Assembly (NCBI GenBank): GCA_023079485.1
Contig: CM041083.1
Location: 175,391,480-175,455,479, forward strand
DNA: 64,000 nucleotides
Direction: 5' to 3'
Source of the DNA: Archilochus colubris
Lineage: Eukaryota; Chordata; Aves; Apodiformes; Trochilidae
Below the pieces are notes generated by a model that ran no database searches, was not told the DNA's origin, and saw nothing but the letters and a program-made list of their open reading frames with translations. The position numbers were made by a program, and so were the translations under genes. Of the stretch, positions 1-13,840 are shown piece by piece (positions within the stretch are counted from its first letter, which is position 1; every line of letters starts with the position of its first letter).

Positions 1-611
1 TCCAATAACTGCATCAAGAGTTTCAAAATATTACAAAATATTACCCTTATCTGAGCTGTAATATTAAATTAAGTAAAATGTAGCAGTTTTATTAAACATT
101 TCTTGATTTGCTTTTCTCTGTTATTACTCCTCAATATGTAATAAAAAAATATGTCATTCCTAATTAACTTTTACATTTAAGCACTCTTTAACTGCTACAT
201 CCTTCACAATTACTGGTAGAGAAAACCTCTCTCTTTCACTGACATTGTCCCTGTCAAAAGGGATTGAATTTGAATTTACTAAGACTGTTTATTAATCCTG
301 CTTTCATTTAGATGATTTGCAATTCTCATCATCATGCAGCCTCATGTATCTATCAGGCAATGAAAACCAAAGTATAACCTAGGTCAATTTTTACCAAGCA
401 AACCAAAACCACACAGCCAAACAAAGGACCCAATCTCTGGAAGTGATGTTCGTACCCAGGCTGTCAGCAAACACAGTGTGAAGGCAACTCAAGCTGCTCG
501 GCGCTTTGTGGACAGGAAAATTAATCTGTAAATTTATGCTGTCTGCGTGGTGCCTGAGCACTCTCTCACCTGATAAAAAATCTCTTGTGGAGCAGCAGGG
601 TGTGCGTTGCT
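1..611. other. Non-coding stretch, AT-rich
   Basis: No gene, RNA or recognisable repeat is visible. Taken to be TRPC4 intron 1 or upstream DNA because the start-codon exon lies downstream on the plus strand. Short open frames here have no family resemblance. Confidence 0.5.
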
Positions 612-620
612 TCTGGTGGG

Positions 621-728
621 GAATGTTTAAGAGGCATTTGGACAAGGCCCTTAATAATGTGCTTTAAATTTCAGTCAGCCCTGGAGTGGTCAGGTATTCG
701 AACCAGATGATCAGTGTAGATACCACGT
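621..728 (+). mobile_element. CR1 LINE 3'-end fragment
   Basis: The stretch resembles the extreme 3' part of an avian CR1 LINE: aagaggcatttggacaaggc, then gctttaaatttcagtcagcc, then a degraded version of the usual ...ggactagatgatc block. It belongs to the CR1 type whose tail is an (ATTCT)n run rather than the ATTCTATG octamer. That tail is not adjacent; a similar run appears at 1224-1290 beyond a second CR1 fragment, suggesting an interruption. Both edges are approximate. Confidence 0.7.
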
Positions 729-736
729 GCTGTTTG

Positions 737-1205
737 GGCACCACAGTAAAGGAAGGACATTCAGGTGCTGGAGAGGGTGCAAAGAAGGATGACTAAGCTG
801 TTTTGGGGTCTGGAGAGCAGGTCTTATGAAGAGAAGTGAGGCTATTCAGTTTGCAGAAGAGAAGGCTGAGGAGAGACCTTATTGCTCTCTACAACTACCA
901 GAAAGAAGGTTGTAGTAAAGCAGGTGTTGGGCTCTTCTCCCTGCTGACTTGACCCAAGACAAAATAGGTTCAAGTTGCACCAGGAGAGGTTCAGATTGGA
1001 TATTAGGAAAAAAATCTCCACTGAAAGACTGGTGAAGCATTGGAACAGATTGCCCAGAGAGGTGGTGGAATCACCATCCCTGAGGGTGTTAAAAAAATGG
1101 GTAGATGTGGTGGTTCAGAAGATGATTTATTGGTTAAGGTGGTGTAGGACTGATAGTTGGACATGATGATCTTAAAGGTCTTTTCCAGCCCTGGTGATTC
1201 TATAC
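737..1205 (+). mobile_element. CR1 LINE, 5'-truncated (ORF2 C-terminus plus 3' UTR)
   Basis: The sequence matches the end of CR1 ORF2 and its 3' UTR. An opening block with ggtgctggagagggtgcaaa corresponds to the ...LERVQ... end of ORF2. It is followed by the degraded gagaagaga region, the block reading [20 protein letters not shown] then [18 protein letters not shown] at about 993-1112, and the typical ending ggacatgatgatcttaaagg / gattctat. It is heavily diverged and non-functional. The upstream reverse transcriptase is missing, as usual for 5'-truncated CR1 copies. Confidence 0.85.
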
Positions 1206-1223
1206 TTTCCCCCTGACATTTTT

Positions 1224-1290
1224 AATTCCATTCCATCCTATCCTATCATATTCTATTTTTATTCTAATTCCATTCTGCTCTGCTCTGTTC
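1224..1290 (+). repeat. Degenerate ATTCC/ATTCT pentamer tract
   Basis: A run of degenerate pentamers (attccattccatcctatcct, then attctatttttattctaatt) follows the CR1 at 737-1205. It could be the simple tail of the CR1 fragment at 621-728, displaced by the second CR1, or an independent microsatellite. Confidence 0.6.
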
Positions 1291-2529
1291 TCCCATGCCA
1301 GGAAGCTGTTTGCATCTCATTGCCCAAAGAGTAGACTAGAGCAAGTAAAATCATACATACGTTTTATGGCCCTCTTTTACCTCAGTACAAGGCTGACTAT
1401 GGCTGAAGTTTATTTTTTTACTCACCTCTGTAAAGAAGACACAAAACACCAAGATCAAGGCCTCATTTGTAACGTAGAGGTCAAGATGTCCAGGGAGGAA
1501 GAGACGTACAATTCCCCTGCATAGATTTGCCTGGCAGACAAAAATGCAGTGTGACAAAAACTGTGTTAGGCCAAAGGTGGACCGTGTGGTCCTCAGCTCC
1601 ATCCTTGTCCTTCTCTGTGCTTTGGATCCAAGACTTGGTGTCTGTGAATGAGACAATCCATCAACAGTTAAATTCCCTCAAAGCACCAGGGCATGCTCCC
1701 CTTTGGCCTCAGTGGGCCAGAGGCTTCCTTCTCCCCAAACAGGGTGGAACATCACCTGGGGAAGCATTTTGCAGTGAACAAGAGGCATATTGACAGATCT
1801 TCACAGACAGGAAGGTGAAGGATGCAGACCTTAAGGCCCAGTAAGGATCTAAATATGGCTTGTACCAACATTTCTTGCTATATGGAGATTCTTCAGTGGT
1901 ACTGCTGTGGTGTCTTTTGCAGTGTATCCTAAGTTCTTGCTAATCTATTTTCTTTATGAGGGTCATTACATGAGCAAAATATCTACTGAGGAAATGAATC
2001 AGTGTTACACAGTTCAGCTCTTGGTTTATTTCAGGCAGTTAAACATGGGCACATGGGACTCTTTTTTCCACATTTCTTGTTCCATTAAGGTGTAATCAGC
2101 CTTGCCTGAGGGTGCTTTATGCAGATCACCTGAATCTCTTATAGCTGGTATTTGCATATTATATAAAAAGAACCCTAAATCTCAATGTGGTGTTCCTCTA
2201 ATTTAATAAAACAAATTTGAAGGTAATAAGAGAGGAGTCAGCTTCATTTCAAGAACTAGCAAATTTTCCCATGTGCGAACACACTCACAAATCAGAAGTA
2301 TTTATTAATTTTAATTTATAATGGAATATTTCTATGGGAGTAGGCACTCAGTTTGGATTCCCCTTATAAGAAGGATGGAAGTTTCTTGTATTGTAATTTG
2401 GGATCTATGTGACTTCAAGACTAAGTGAGTGCTTGTAGTGGAATCACATTAAATATTATATGTGCCATATTTGTAATCTTACCTTTTGATCCAAGCATCT
2501 GTTTAGTGTTACAGAGATTTGTATGTAGA
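1291..2529. other. Non-coding stretch, nothing recognised
   Basis: Mixed-composition sequence without gene, RNA or a repeat I can name. Short open frames on both strands overlap one another and have no domain resemblance. Confidence 0.45.
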
Positions 2530-2539
2530 GAAACAAGAT

Positions 2540-2740
2540 AAACCAGGTGCCTCGAGTTGCCAAAGAGTGGGTGTGAGTCCACCTGTGCCTGGTTAGGGCA
2601 GGCCCCCTATTACCAGGGGACCAATAAAGGTGGGACACACACCCACACGGAGAGGAGCTCACTGTGGTGTGAAGCAATGGAGAGGCCAGCAGCTTGTCGA
2701 GCTTCAGGAGCAAGAAAGGCTCTTCCCGCACCATTTGTAT
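2540..2740 (+). repeat. Possible fragment of an endogenous-retrovirus LTR
   Basis: This block of about 200 bases is clearly more GC-rich than its surroundings. It contains a polyadenylation-type signal AATAAA at 2623-2628 in the context ggggaccaataaaggtggga, followed by a compact GC-rich segment with ggagaggccagcagcttg. That layout resembles the U3/R region of an avian LTR. I cannot match it to a named family, no flanking duplication was found, and it may be another kind of repeat or unique DNA. Confidence 0.3.
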
Positions 2741-2750
2741 ATATTTCAGT

Positions 2751-5700
2751 CTTTTAGAAGAGAATTTAAATCAAATTTTGTCTTCAAAAATTATAATCCA
2801 TAGCAGAAACATTGTCACTTTTAATAGTATATAAATAAATATATATATATAAGTATTCAAATATGCATAAAAAATATAAATATGCCAGTAGGAATGCAGA
2901 CTTGCTTTATGGTAGAATCTTTTCCAGTAATATTTTTTCATATAGTTCATCTAAAAGTTTGCTCTATGTCCACAGATTTGCAATGTGTATGTATGAAATG
3001 AAGAGTTAAAAAAATTTACAGCACTGCACCTGTAATCTGAAGTAAAAAGTCATGAGCACAATCCATTCTATTATTGAGATTCATGAGTTGCCATTCAGTG
3101 TAAATCAAACTCAGTAAAACTTAGAGATACTAAAAATCAGAAGACAGATTAAAATTGTGTCCAACATTTAGCAGAATAGATAATACGAGAATGATATTTT
3201 GGATGAGGGAGATATTCATATTTTCAGAATGCTCAAATAATCAGATTTTATATCTTTGGAGCAATTTTTCAAAAAGTTTTAGTTATTTGAATTTTTTAAT
3301 TTCATTTTTAACTTAATTAAATGTGCTATTTATTTCAAACTCTTTTTTCATCTATATGTTTTCTCCCCACACTCCCGTCTCTCAGCATTTCGAGAAATAC
3401 TGAAATAGTCTCATTTTGAACAAAACCCAATTTTGAAACTATGAAATCCATTGAAAAAATGGCGTTTTGATCCCCTGCGGAGCTTTAGTGTGTCATTCAG
3501 TAATGATCTCAAATCAAAAGACTGTCAGTATTTCAGCGTGCAGATTTTATCCTGATTTTTGGCAGCACATTGACTATTACTTTGTAAATTGTAAGAGCTT
3601 ATCAGCACACTCATTAGTTGTTTTGACTAACCATATACCAAAAAAGTTTTAATGTGATTTGAGTTGTGAATTAATGACACACAAGATATTAAGTATGGAA
3701 GTCTGAAGAGAAAAAAAGGCCCCCAAAATACACTCAGACTACCTAACTGTTACAAGTTGTGCATTCCAGGCTGGCTTCCTGGGCAGGTGGGGAAGAGTCA
3801 CCACCTTTGGCATCTTCTTTGCATGTTATTAAATTTTTCTGAAGAATTAATTTTTGATAAGTAATAGAAAAGATAAACAGAGTAGTGAGGAACAAACTGG
3901 ATGCACATTGCTCTAAATTTGCCTAAGTTCATAAAGAAATGCAATGCCCAGGGCTCTCTGCCTCTGAGTTGAATGTTTTTGGTACTGAGAGAGCAAAGGA
4001 AAGGAGAAGGTAACTACATAGGCAGTCTGTTTGGTCATTTTAACCTTATTTTCGAGGAAATTACCTGGGTTGGTTCTGTTGTGGGGATGAGAGTGAAGAT
4101 CACAGAGTGTAATTTAGCTGTTCCACACTCTCTGCTTTGAGTGGGGTTAAATCAAGTGGTATCTGGAGCTCTGTAGCAAAATTCCATGCTTGGAGCTACA
4201 ATAAAGTGGGACAAGTAGCTGTGCTGGAAAATGCAAGAACAAATTATCTGATGAAAATTTAACTTTTGAATTATATAAAGCAGGAGAAAAAGAAATACCA
4301 AAGAAGCAGTTTAATTTATTGACAGATTTGACAACATGGTGTCTCAGCTACAGTCTCCACAAGCTGGAGTTGCATGGATAACCACCTGTCATTTTTGCCA
4401 TTTCTGTTCCAGCTCAGCAGGTTCCTGCACCACACCAGAAGGAGCTACATATTCACATCACATTCTGAAACTCCATGTTTAAATTCCCTGGCAGCAAATA
4501 AATCCAGCAGCAAACAGAGCTCTGATCCAAACACTGAGGAGGAATTATGTGTGTCTATATACAGTTCATAATGACATGTACATATCCTGCATGGGCACTG
4601 ATAGGTTGCCTGGGAAAGGGATATACAGCCATATGCCAGCATTTACACCACTAAATACAAAGGCAGGAGATGCTTCCTGGTATTAGTGAAGGACCAAACC
4701 CACCCTAAACCCATCAGAACTGCTTTTAGTCACACAAATTCTGAGCACATCCAAGGGACAGGGCAAGGTTATATTTTCATATATCAACACAGCACACTGT
4801 TTTAATTCAGAAAAGCTACAGGGAGTGTAATTTATTTTAGATTATAATTGCTGGGTTTCTCTTCTTCCATAAAAAGGAAATCATCAAAGATGAGATTATT
4901 ATTATAACTTTAATTAGATATTTCCACACCTTCTAGCTTTCAGCTTATTGTTTGTTCCCAGCTTTCTCAACCTCTATTGCTCTTCTGTTGAAATAGATGT
5001 GGTATGGAAGAACTACTACAGCAGCCATTTAAAAAACAGAAATCCTCTTCTAAACCAGTAGTACTTGCTAGTAGTAATTTATACACTTAGTAGTTATAGG
5101 TGAAAAAACCAACCAAACAACAACAACCTTATTTTTTGGTTTTTTTTTTCAAATTTGGGTATTTTGTTTAGACTTAAAGTTATGCAAATTGAATACAACT
5201 TTATGTAAGAAAATAATTTATTTTTCTAATAGTTTCTTTTGTGAGCTATTTCTGCAAGCAGAAACTTGTTCATACTCACAGCAGTGGAAGATGATGCAAT
5301 AATTCACCTGATTATCAGTTAAAATACTGTTCTCAAATCTGAATCTGGTAACCCAGAAGAATAAATACTCCTCAGGTTCATACTAAAAAATGTTTGATTT
5401 GAGAAAATTTGTGAGAAGTAAAACCTGGTTTATATTTCCTAAAATACGGGCTTATTAGAAAAAGAAAGAAATAACTTCACTCTTTCTTTGATTCTCTGAC
5501 TCTTATCATTCTCTAGAAATAAATATCTTAAAAGATGTTACTATAAATTACTGAAGTAATCTCAATTATGGATGTTATTTGGTTTGAACAATTCTGATGG
5601 GACTTAAAAAATGGAGGATTTTTTCCCAGGTCTGACCCAAAACAAAAAAATTCAAGCTGAAAAGATGCTCATTTCCAACTCATTTGTGTTCCTTTTTCAG

Positions 5701-7947
5701 ACCTCTTTTTGTATTAACATTTTTCACACTTTATTTAAAAGACACTGTGGCAAAGAGGAAAAACCAGATGATTCCTACATTTAAGGCAAAAGTTAATGAT
5801 CATTGATTTAAGGCAGAAATTAGTCTATGTTACTGTTAAAGAACGAATTGCCCAAAGACCACCTGTAGGAACTGTATGTAATGATACCATATTTGGTGTT
5901 CTGTGTTAATATATTCTGACTAATTTCAAAGAAATTTGGTAATAATTTAGTAATAATTTAATAATCATATCAGCTATATGTTCTGTTATATTTAATAATT
6001 AAGGTGGGGCCACTAATAGTCAGTGAGTGTTTTTAGTTTAAGACTCTATTTTCAACACTTCCTCCAGGAATGTTCATATGAAGAGGACATACTATGTGCA
6101 CTCAAGGAGTAAATGTCACTGATCCATTAAAAACAAAAAATAATAATCTTAGAGCAGTTTCTTAAATATAATCTCTAATATGGATTAGAAGAATCTTAAC
6201 ATGACCTAGAGAGATGGAAAAAAACCTTCAATTAGTTAGAAGCCTTCAGTTACTCTACTCTTCTTAACTTTGGAGAGATATCTTTGAAAATATTTTCCAA
6301 AAATATTTGTCATTTAGCTGGATAAGAAAGGCTGTAATCACCAGAAAATACATCTATGCCTCTAAAACTCTGATGGAATGGACAAGTGCTTTTGTTGGCC
6401 TAGATTATGTCATTTAGTGACGTAGTAGAATTATTTCAGATAATTCAGATATTCCACACTTTCTCCAGTCTAAGGTGGATTGCACTCTTTCTGCCAGCTT
6501 TCTGCATCTGGTTTTCCTGGGTGCTGGCATCTGGACTTCCCAAGCCATTGTATGGATCACTTTCTTCCCTCTCTGCAAGTCTCCTGGATCACTCCCCAGC
6601 CCCTTGCAGACCTGAATTAGTGACAGTTTTCTCTATGAACTTATTTCCTTCGTCTCAGTTTGGACTCATTTTGATCTTTGCTTGATCTCATTGACATTGA
6701 AAATGTTATAATTTGAACAAGTCCATCATAAAATTGCAGGTGTTCTTGCCTCCTGAGTTAGCAGAGGTAGATGCTTCTCATAACAAAGTGGCTGTCTTTG
6801 TGGAAGAGCTTTCTCTGCTTAAAAACAGGAAATATGCTTATATAATTATTATTGAATAATAAACATGCATTTTCACAGCTTACTGTCAGGGTCATCTTGT
6901 TGACCACAGTTTTTCTTTAGAACCACATGGAAGAAATTTTGATGTATTAGAGATGTTGAGGTTCTGTTCCATAGCAGCTACAGTGTACATGCTGCAAGGG
7001 TAGTTGTTTCTAAACATTTATTTTTATGTAGTTTCTGATGTGGCCTTAGTGTCTCTTTAAGGCTGTTGTGTGGGAATGAAATGTTTAGTGCCGAAGGATC
7101 AGAGCCAAAAATAGAAAAGAAGTAGTTCTGAACATAAGCAACCTTCCGAAGTACAAAACCTAATGATGAATATCATTATTAAAAATTGGAAATGGCGGTA
7201 GAAATGCTACCAAAGTATTAATTTCTAGTAACAGCTTATTTGTTCTATCACCAGTAAGATAAGTGTGCTGGAGAAACTCAATAGAAAGATGTGAAATTGA
7301 AGGTAGTAAAGTTTCCCATCACCAAGTTTTAAAAGCTGCAGTTCACACTCTATTACCACAGCAAGTCTACAGAATGCTTCCTTCTGGCTACTCTCCTGAC
7401 CAAATTAATTCCAAAATAAAAGCAAAATGTGCAGAAACTGACCTCTCCTGGAATTCAGTCTTTTGAATCTGCACCAGGTGAAAAACCTATTTAAAATGTA
7501 TGGGCTTTTAAATCCAATTAATTCTTTACAACCACTGTTGTCACTTGAAGGTGGCACTTCCTAAATAGTATATGAATACTTGTGATGATGTTTCAGCCCA
7601 TGTGTCTGGGGGGGGTGGTATGTGGGGTAGATGTTAATGTTTCAGTTTACAAGGCAAAGGGTCGTGGAATGTTTTCAGTCTTGAATTTGGCCCAGGAATG
7701 AGCCCTGTGGCTGCTTGGGAAGAAAATTCTCAGCTGAGAAGCAAAACATTCCACAGTCCTTAACCAACTGAAACATCAACATCTGACCTTCATGCAGTGG
7801 CATGAATGAAAGATTTAAAATCCAATATTCATACCATTTTAGATCTGAGTTCTCCAATGTGCCTGGCACTGTTTTGTGGTGACTCTGTGATTTTAAGTTA
7901 CATATTGTACAAGGGACATTGTGTTCACCTATCAAGAAAGAGAAGAA
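2751..7947. other. Non-coding AT-rich stretch
   Basis: Very AT-rich DNA, including a TATA-type low-complexity patch around 2829-2885. No coding exon, RNA gene or nameable transposon was recognised. A run of eight G's sits at 7608-7615. The absence of signal is by eye only; conserved non-coding elements cannot be judged from a single sequence. Confidence 0.45.
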
Positions 7948-7993
7948 TAAGTGTCCTCATTGCCTTTATTTAAGTGTCCTCATTACCTTTATT
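7948..7993 (+). repeat. 23-bp direct tandem duplication (two copies)
   Basis: Two head-to-tail copies of a 23-base unit beginning taagtgtcctcatt, at 7948-7970 and 7971-7993, differ by one base (g versus a at unit position 15). The near-identity suggests a recent local duplication by slippage. Confidence 0.9.
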
Positions 7994-10900
7994 TAGCAAG
8001 TATATAAATGACTACAGGGTTTTTAGTAAAATAAGTTAACGTAGATTTATTTTATAAGTGAAAAGCAAGTTTCCTTAAAGATATAATAGTAGGCTCCCAA
8101 AACTGATTATCAGAGTGACTATTTCAAAACATGAATTAAACTAAAACCTACTTGTATTAGGGAAGCAACTCTGAATCTATAATAAAGACCTATAAAGACC
8201 TAAATAACCATATATCCAAAGCACATTTTTAATATATTAGTAATCTTTCTCCTTCTGCCTTTCATAACTGTTCTGTGGCCCACATGGAAAGCAGTTTGTG
8301 GGCTAAATTAATTTTCTGGATAACATACTAAAAGTCTTCTAATTATTTAGGTATGTCTAAATCTAAGCCTCCCTTATAGTCTTCAAGATCTCCAGGAGAA
8401 ATTGATTTGATCCTAAAGGAAGTACCCAAGATATATACAAAGAACCTCCTTTTGCAGTGGCCTTTTTTGCCTTACACTGACCGTAGAGCAGGAATCCTCT
8501 AAGTTAATCAACTAAATTTAACAAATCCAACTGTAGACAACTAAATTAAGACAACTAAACTTAGGTGGGAGGAATTCCTCCACAACAGCTTACATGCCAG
8601 TTAGAAACGATGATCTCACTGTCGTGGGCAAAGATGAAACTGGCTGTTTGTCTTGGGGAGAGTGAAGGCATAGTATGAGAACGTGGGAAATCTTGCACAC
8701 TTGCCCCATTCTGTGTCTGTTTTGAGAAGCTACTGTAGACAGGCATTAGTCACTCCAGGATGTTCTTCATGCAGTTTGCTTGGAAATAGATGGGAATTTC
8801 ATTGCTATCTTGTTGTGATTAGATGATTCTTTTTTGCCTGCATTCTCTCACTCAGAATGAGCTAGTTTGTTATACTCTTAAACTGTCAAGCCCTGGTTAC
8901 ACCTGCAGTATGAATTAATGGCCAGGAATCAGTAAAAGTACAGAAAAATCTCAGTTATTTTTTCAAACTATGTTTCTGGCATAGTATGCAATACTGGCAT
9001 TTATAGCTCTGTTTCCTTTTTCATACATCATCTCTTGCATTCCAAAGTAACTTTTGCAATAACTACCATGATGACTTTGCATTTCAGATATCAGCTTCTG
9101 GGTATTCCAGTAAGATAAATTATGTATTTATGTGAATTATGAGGTATTTTTTATTTATTGACTGTGGAAGGTATGGTTCAGAACATCTTATTTTAGCTAC
9201 ATTCTTTCTTGATTTACAAGCTCAGGATGGAGGAGTTAGAAATACTCACCAGTTGGCTGACTTGGCATCTGACCTGTTTGAGATGGAGAGTGATGGTCTT
9301 AGAGGAGTGGTAAATTTTTTTAGTGCATTAACTTGCTGCAAAATTACAGCCTTTCCCCCTTAACGCTATATTGCAACTAGTCCTTGGAGTTTAATTATTC
9401 TGCAAATGTCCAGCTATTAAAAAGTCATAGCTGGATCCACTTTTAAAGGTTGTTTAAGCAGCAGGAAAACATCTCACATCCCCTTTACCTGGCAACCTAC
9501 CAGACTACTTGGCATTTGTCTTCATCCTCCACCTGCGTTTTTCAAACTTGGCAAGCAGAAGATTCAAGTTATATTCATGTATTTGCAGAGGAAACATCCA
9601 TGCAGAAGATGTATTTTATCCATATGATGATCCCTGTAATTTAGAATACTGCCACATCTACTAAAGCAAACATTAATAAAGAACAAAACTGTCTAATGTG
9701 AGGAGCTCTTCTTCAATTTATTTTAGTAAAATCAGAAATAGTATCACAATACAACATAGCTTCATTTAGGCATTTGTGGGTAGTGTGAGGAGAATGTTAT
9801 CTTAAGAAAAAGGATATTTACAGCATCTTTATTCAGACTCAACATAGTGGTAACAACAAAGCAGATCTGTTTTTAAAAAGGCAACATGATAATTACTTCA
9901 TCAACTCTTTTGTTTTTCTAGATGACAAGGTTCATTCTTACCTGAAAATGAACATAAGGAATTGAAAATCCATGAATTATTGTTTCTAGGATACTTTTCC
10001 AGAGGTATTTTTAAGTGGAAAATAGTTTTCCTTGTTTTGCCATCTGACACAATATTTTACTACCAAGGGTGTGATTTTCAGAATTTCTGTAGAATAGTTA
10101 ATAAAGCAAATTAATCTTTCATAGTATTCTGCCCATGTTAATCCAATACTTACAACTGTTTTACAGAACTTAAAAAAAGGAGTAGAATCTTCTTTCATTC
10201 AAGAAGAAAAATAAATTAGAGGTAACTAGAGACAAATGACTTTTGACTTGTTGTGAAGATAAATAGAAATGGTGGATAGAGTTTAAAAAATATCATTTAA
10301 AAATTCTGTTCTGCCATCCAAAATAGGATGACTTTTCCTTGTTTCATGATTGTATATGGCCTACTTGATCTGTACTGTAGAATGTATGGAAAGCATAAAT
10401 CCATATTTTATTCCATGCATATTAAGAGCCAAGATTATACACCAGCAGAACAACATTTTGCCACACTTGGTTGTAGTTACAAAGCTTATAGGGAAAAAAA
10501 TCACTTTATAATTTTCAGTTTATTCTCTGTATTTGTAGACCATGTCATGAATTTGAACATATTCTGATTGCAGTCCTGCTGTTATTCTAACATTGTGCTT
10601 GGTAAAATCCTCTCCTCCCTGAAGGTTTGTATTTTATCTTTTAAACCTTTCGTACTAGCCAAGTGCTATCAGCAGTAGTCTCTAGCATCGCAGTCTTGTC
10701 CCTTGACATCTCTGCTTCCTCTCATAGCTCTGCCATCAGGCTGAGCAGATAGATCATCCACTTGGTCACAACAGAGGAGCTCTGTCTGGGTTGCCACATC
10801 AGTTCTGGAAAGTGCAGAAGATAGAGCATCCTGATGGGTGAACACCATAGCCAAGCTTCTTCTGGGAGGTTGATGGTCACCAGTTCAACTCACTTTTTGA

Positions 10901-13559
10901 GCTGACAGGCTGATAGTACCCTTCTTGCATGCCCTTCCATGATTGTGCTCTCGTTTGCTATAGCTTTTAATATTCTGTCACTTTCAGCACCCCTCTTGAA
11001 GGATTAAGCTTTTCAGTGCATAGAGTAAGAACCTGTTCATTAACTAAAGATCATGATATATGTAACCAAACCATTTCCCTGATCAAGCTAAGTGCTTGTT
11101 AAAAAAAAATAAAAATAACCAACTCCATGTACTAGCATCCAGACTGTCAACTACCAATAGCCAGAGGGAACTTTCTTAGATATTTAGTGGTCAAAGCAAA
11201 TTATGTCAGTGCTAGAGTTTCAACTCTGAAAACAATTGATTCAGTTATTCTATCTGCTTCTACAGTATTCTGGTATCATATCAGCAAAGGACCCTCTAAA
11301 TTAATATCCTGGTTTTCCTTCTCCTTCTATGCTTTGTTTGGCACTGCAGAGCAGCCTGGAGAATGTGGATTAGATTCCTCCACAGGACCCAGAGCCAGTG
11401 CATGCACCCTAGGAACTGCAGCTGCTAACACTCACCTCACAGAATCAGGATAGAACTCATCTGAAATAAATCTCTTGAAATACAGGGCTCTCAGCAATTT
11501 TCGTGTCATTTTAGAGGTCTGCTTTATTGCACTGCATTATTTGCTGAGGCAGATATAGTCAGATTGTCTATTCCTCTAGGCATCACAGCAAGAAAAAATA
11601 CTGCCCAAGCTCCAGGGTGCTGTCGTGACCCACTGAAGGCTTGCAGATGTTTTTAAGGAGCACAAAGCAAGTCTCAATAAGCAAACTGTTGCCTTCCTTA
11701 TGCCTTCTTTCTGTCACAGGGGAGATCTGTGGTAGCAGGTGTTTTTCTGAACATAGCCAAGAAAGACTGGGGCTGTTGTCATGACAGGCACAGATACACC
11801 TGGTCCTCCTTCCTCTTTGGTGGTTGCTCTTGATCAGGCTTGTTTGGCACAGTTAAAAGCAATGTTGGAGTGTTTAGCTATTTTAGCAGTCACTCAGCTC
11901 CTCTCATCAAATCACACTGGACTTGTAGAGTAGAAGCAGAGCTGGTCACCAGCCAGTTTGATTCTTCAGTTCTGCCTTCTCACCTGACACAAACTGAGGT
12001 TTGGCCGACAGGCTGCTAACAGTTTTCTGTTAGCCAGCCAGAAGGCTGGTTTGTTTTCCTTTACACTTGCTGCTTTTGGTTTAGTCTGGTTGTGGGGGCT
12101 TTTTTTGGAGGAGACGTGTGGATGAACTGAAAAGTTGATTGAAGAACTGTCAAGGTATATAGGTAAGGATAAAGACCCTTGTTTTAGAGGTAGCGTGTGC
12201 TACTGTAGTCATCGTATGATGTCACCCCTGAAATATGACAGCATATGACAGCAAGCTGTGAATGCACTAGAAAGCTTTGCCCATTGTCCCCTAGCAAAAT
12301 GCAGACATACAGCAAAATCTTTTTAGTTAGCAGGTGTCACAGATGAAAACAACTTGGATGAATGGTTGTCAATAAGCAGGCTGTTAGTAAAATTTACTTA
12401 AGTAGGTCAGTCTGAGTATATTTAGAAGTAATGGGGTGAAAGTTAGCAAAGTAAAATATCAGCTAAATATCTGAAAAGCATTTTGAATAGTGAAGTGTGT
12501 TGGACTGTGAAACTTTCTCTTCTAGTGTTGAAATACTTGCATATGTATTAATCATTTATATTCTGTGCTATTTTGCCTTTCAAATGTATGATAATCATGC
12601 ATCTATGAAAATTATTGGTGCCTCTGATTTAATCCTAGCAGTTATACATCTTTTGTGGGGCAAATGGTGAGCCAGATATCATAGATCAGAAATAACCAGA
12701 TGGCAGCCCAGAAGGGCTCTGACATCTGCTCGAATGTGGAGTAGCGGGTACCAAACTGTGGGATGATGACAACGTGTTGCCTGTTAGCACTCTGTGTCAA
12801 GGCAAAAACTTTAATTGCCCCAAAAGTGGAGCAGTGCCTGCAACAGCCTCATATGTGCCAAGCAGTAACTGCTAACATATCATATCTTCATTTTCTGATC
12901 AGATACGGATTTAATGGCAGAAATTCTTGACTTCACTTTTAGTAGCAACAAGTGCCTGGCAAACTGTAGATCATGCAACTGCAAAGGCATCTCCCATCCA
13001 CCCCTTCATGTTGCCAGTATCTTTGAAGTCTCAGTCTTTGCTGACCTTCTAAAACCATGGGCAGAAGAGGCATGATCCTTTACACCCTCTAACTTGGTGT
13101 GTGGATTTTTATAGACTGCACAGCAGTGTGCAGTTTGACAGTAACACCCCCAGTGCTGCAGCTGCACATAGTGGGCATTCCTCCTTCCCAGCAGACATCT
13201 GAACTTAGTGTGCTCCTTGGGTCTTGCTAAGGAATGACCTAGCAGAGAATACCTGCTGTAGAAGCAGCCAGAGTTTTGCCTATCATGACTTCCACTTCAC
13301 CCAGTTCAAGGGAAACTGGCTCTTCTTTCCCTGCTGATGTTTTGTGTTCAGCTACTGTTAATTACAGTGGGCAACAACGAGGAGGATGGCTTACCAGCAT
13401 CTCTAGTTCTCCAGCAGAACCACTCTCTGGATGTGTGTGGGGCAGAACAAGCCTTGCCTGTCAGTCCAGAAAGGCATGGGTTGGTGTCATAGCTATTAGT
13501 TCTCTGTGATTATCTCTGGTACCCTAATGTGTCATCTTGTGCCCTTACACCAATATTCA
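7994..13559. other. Non-coding stretch, nothing recognised
   Basis: No exon, RNA or clearly nameable repeat. The part from about 11500 onward is less AT-rich than its surroundings and may hold very old, unrecognisable repeats. Confidence 0.4.
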
Positions 13560-13840
13560 GGCAGCTGAATTCTGCTCAGTGTGTGGGATTTGCCTAAAGA
13601 TCTACATGCAGGTGTTCATAAGTATGCTGGGTGAGAGGAAGCCTAGGAAGTGCTGCAGTTTACTGGCGTGTAGATACCTAAGGCAAGTTGAATCACTCTG
13701 CACATGCTGCTAATTCTGACAAAGGCTGTGATGATAAAGTTGCCTAAAGGTAGGTGTCTAGTGAAGTTTGAGGTGGCATCCAGCTTGCCTTCTACCTGTG
13801 GTCGAAGAAGGGTAAGTCCCCAGGCATGTGTCAGGCACAT

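Noticed and set aside
7608..7627. G-rich run as a G-quadruplex
   Set aside because: One run of eight G's and one of four with an uneven middle. Too weak to claim without a folding calculation.
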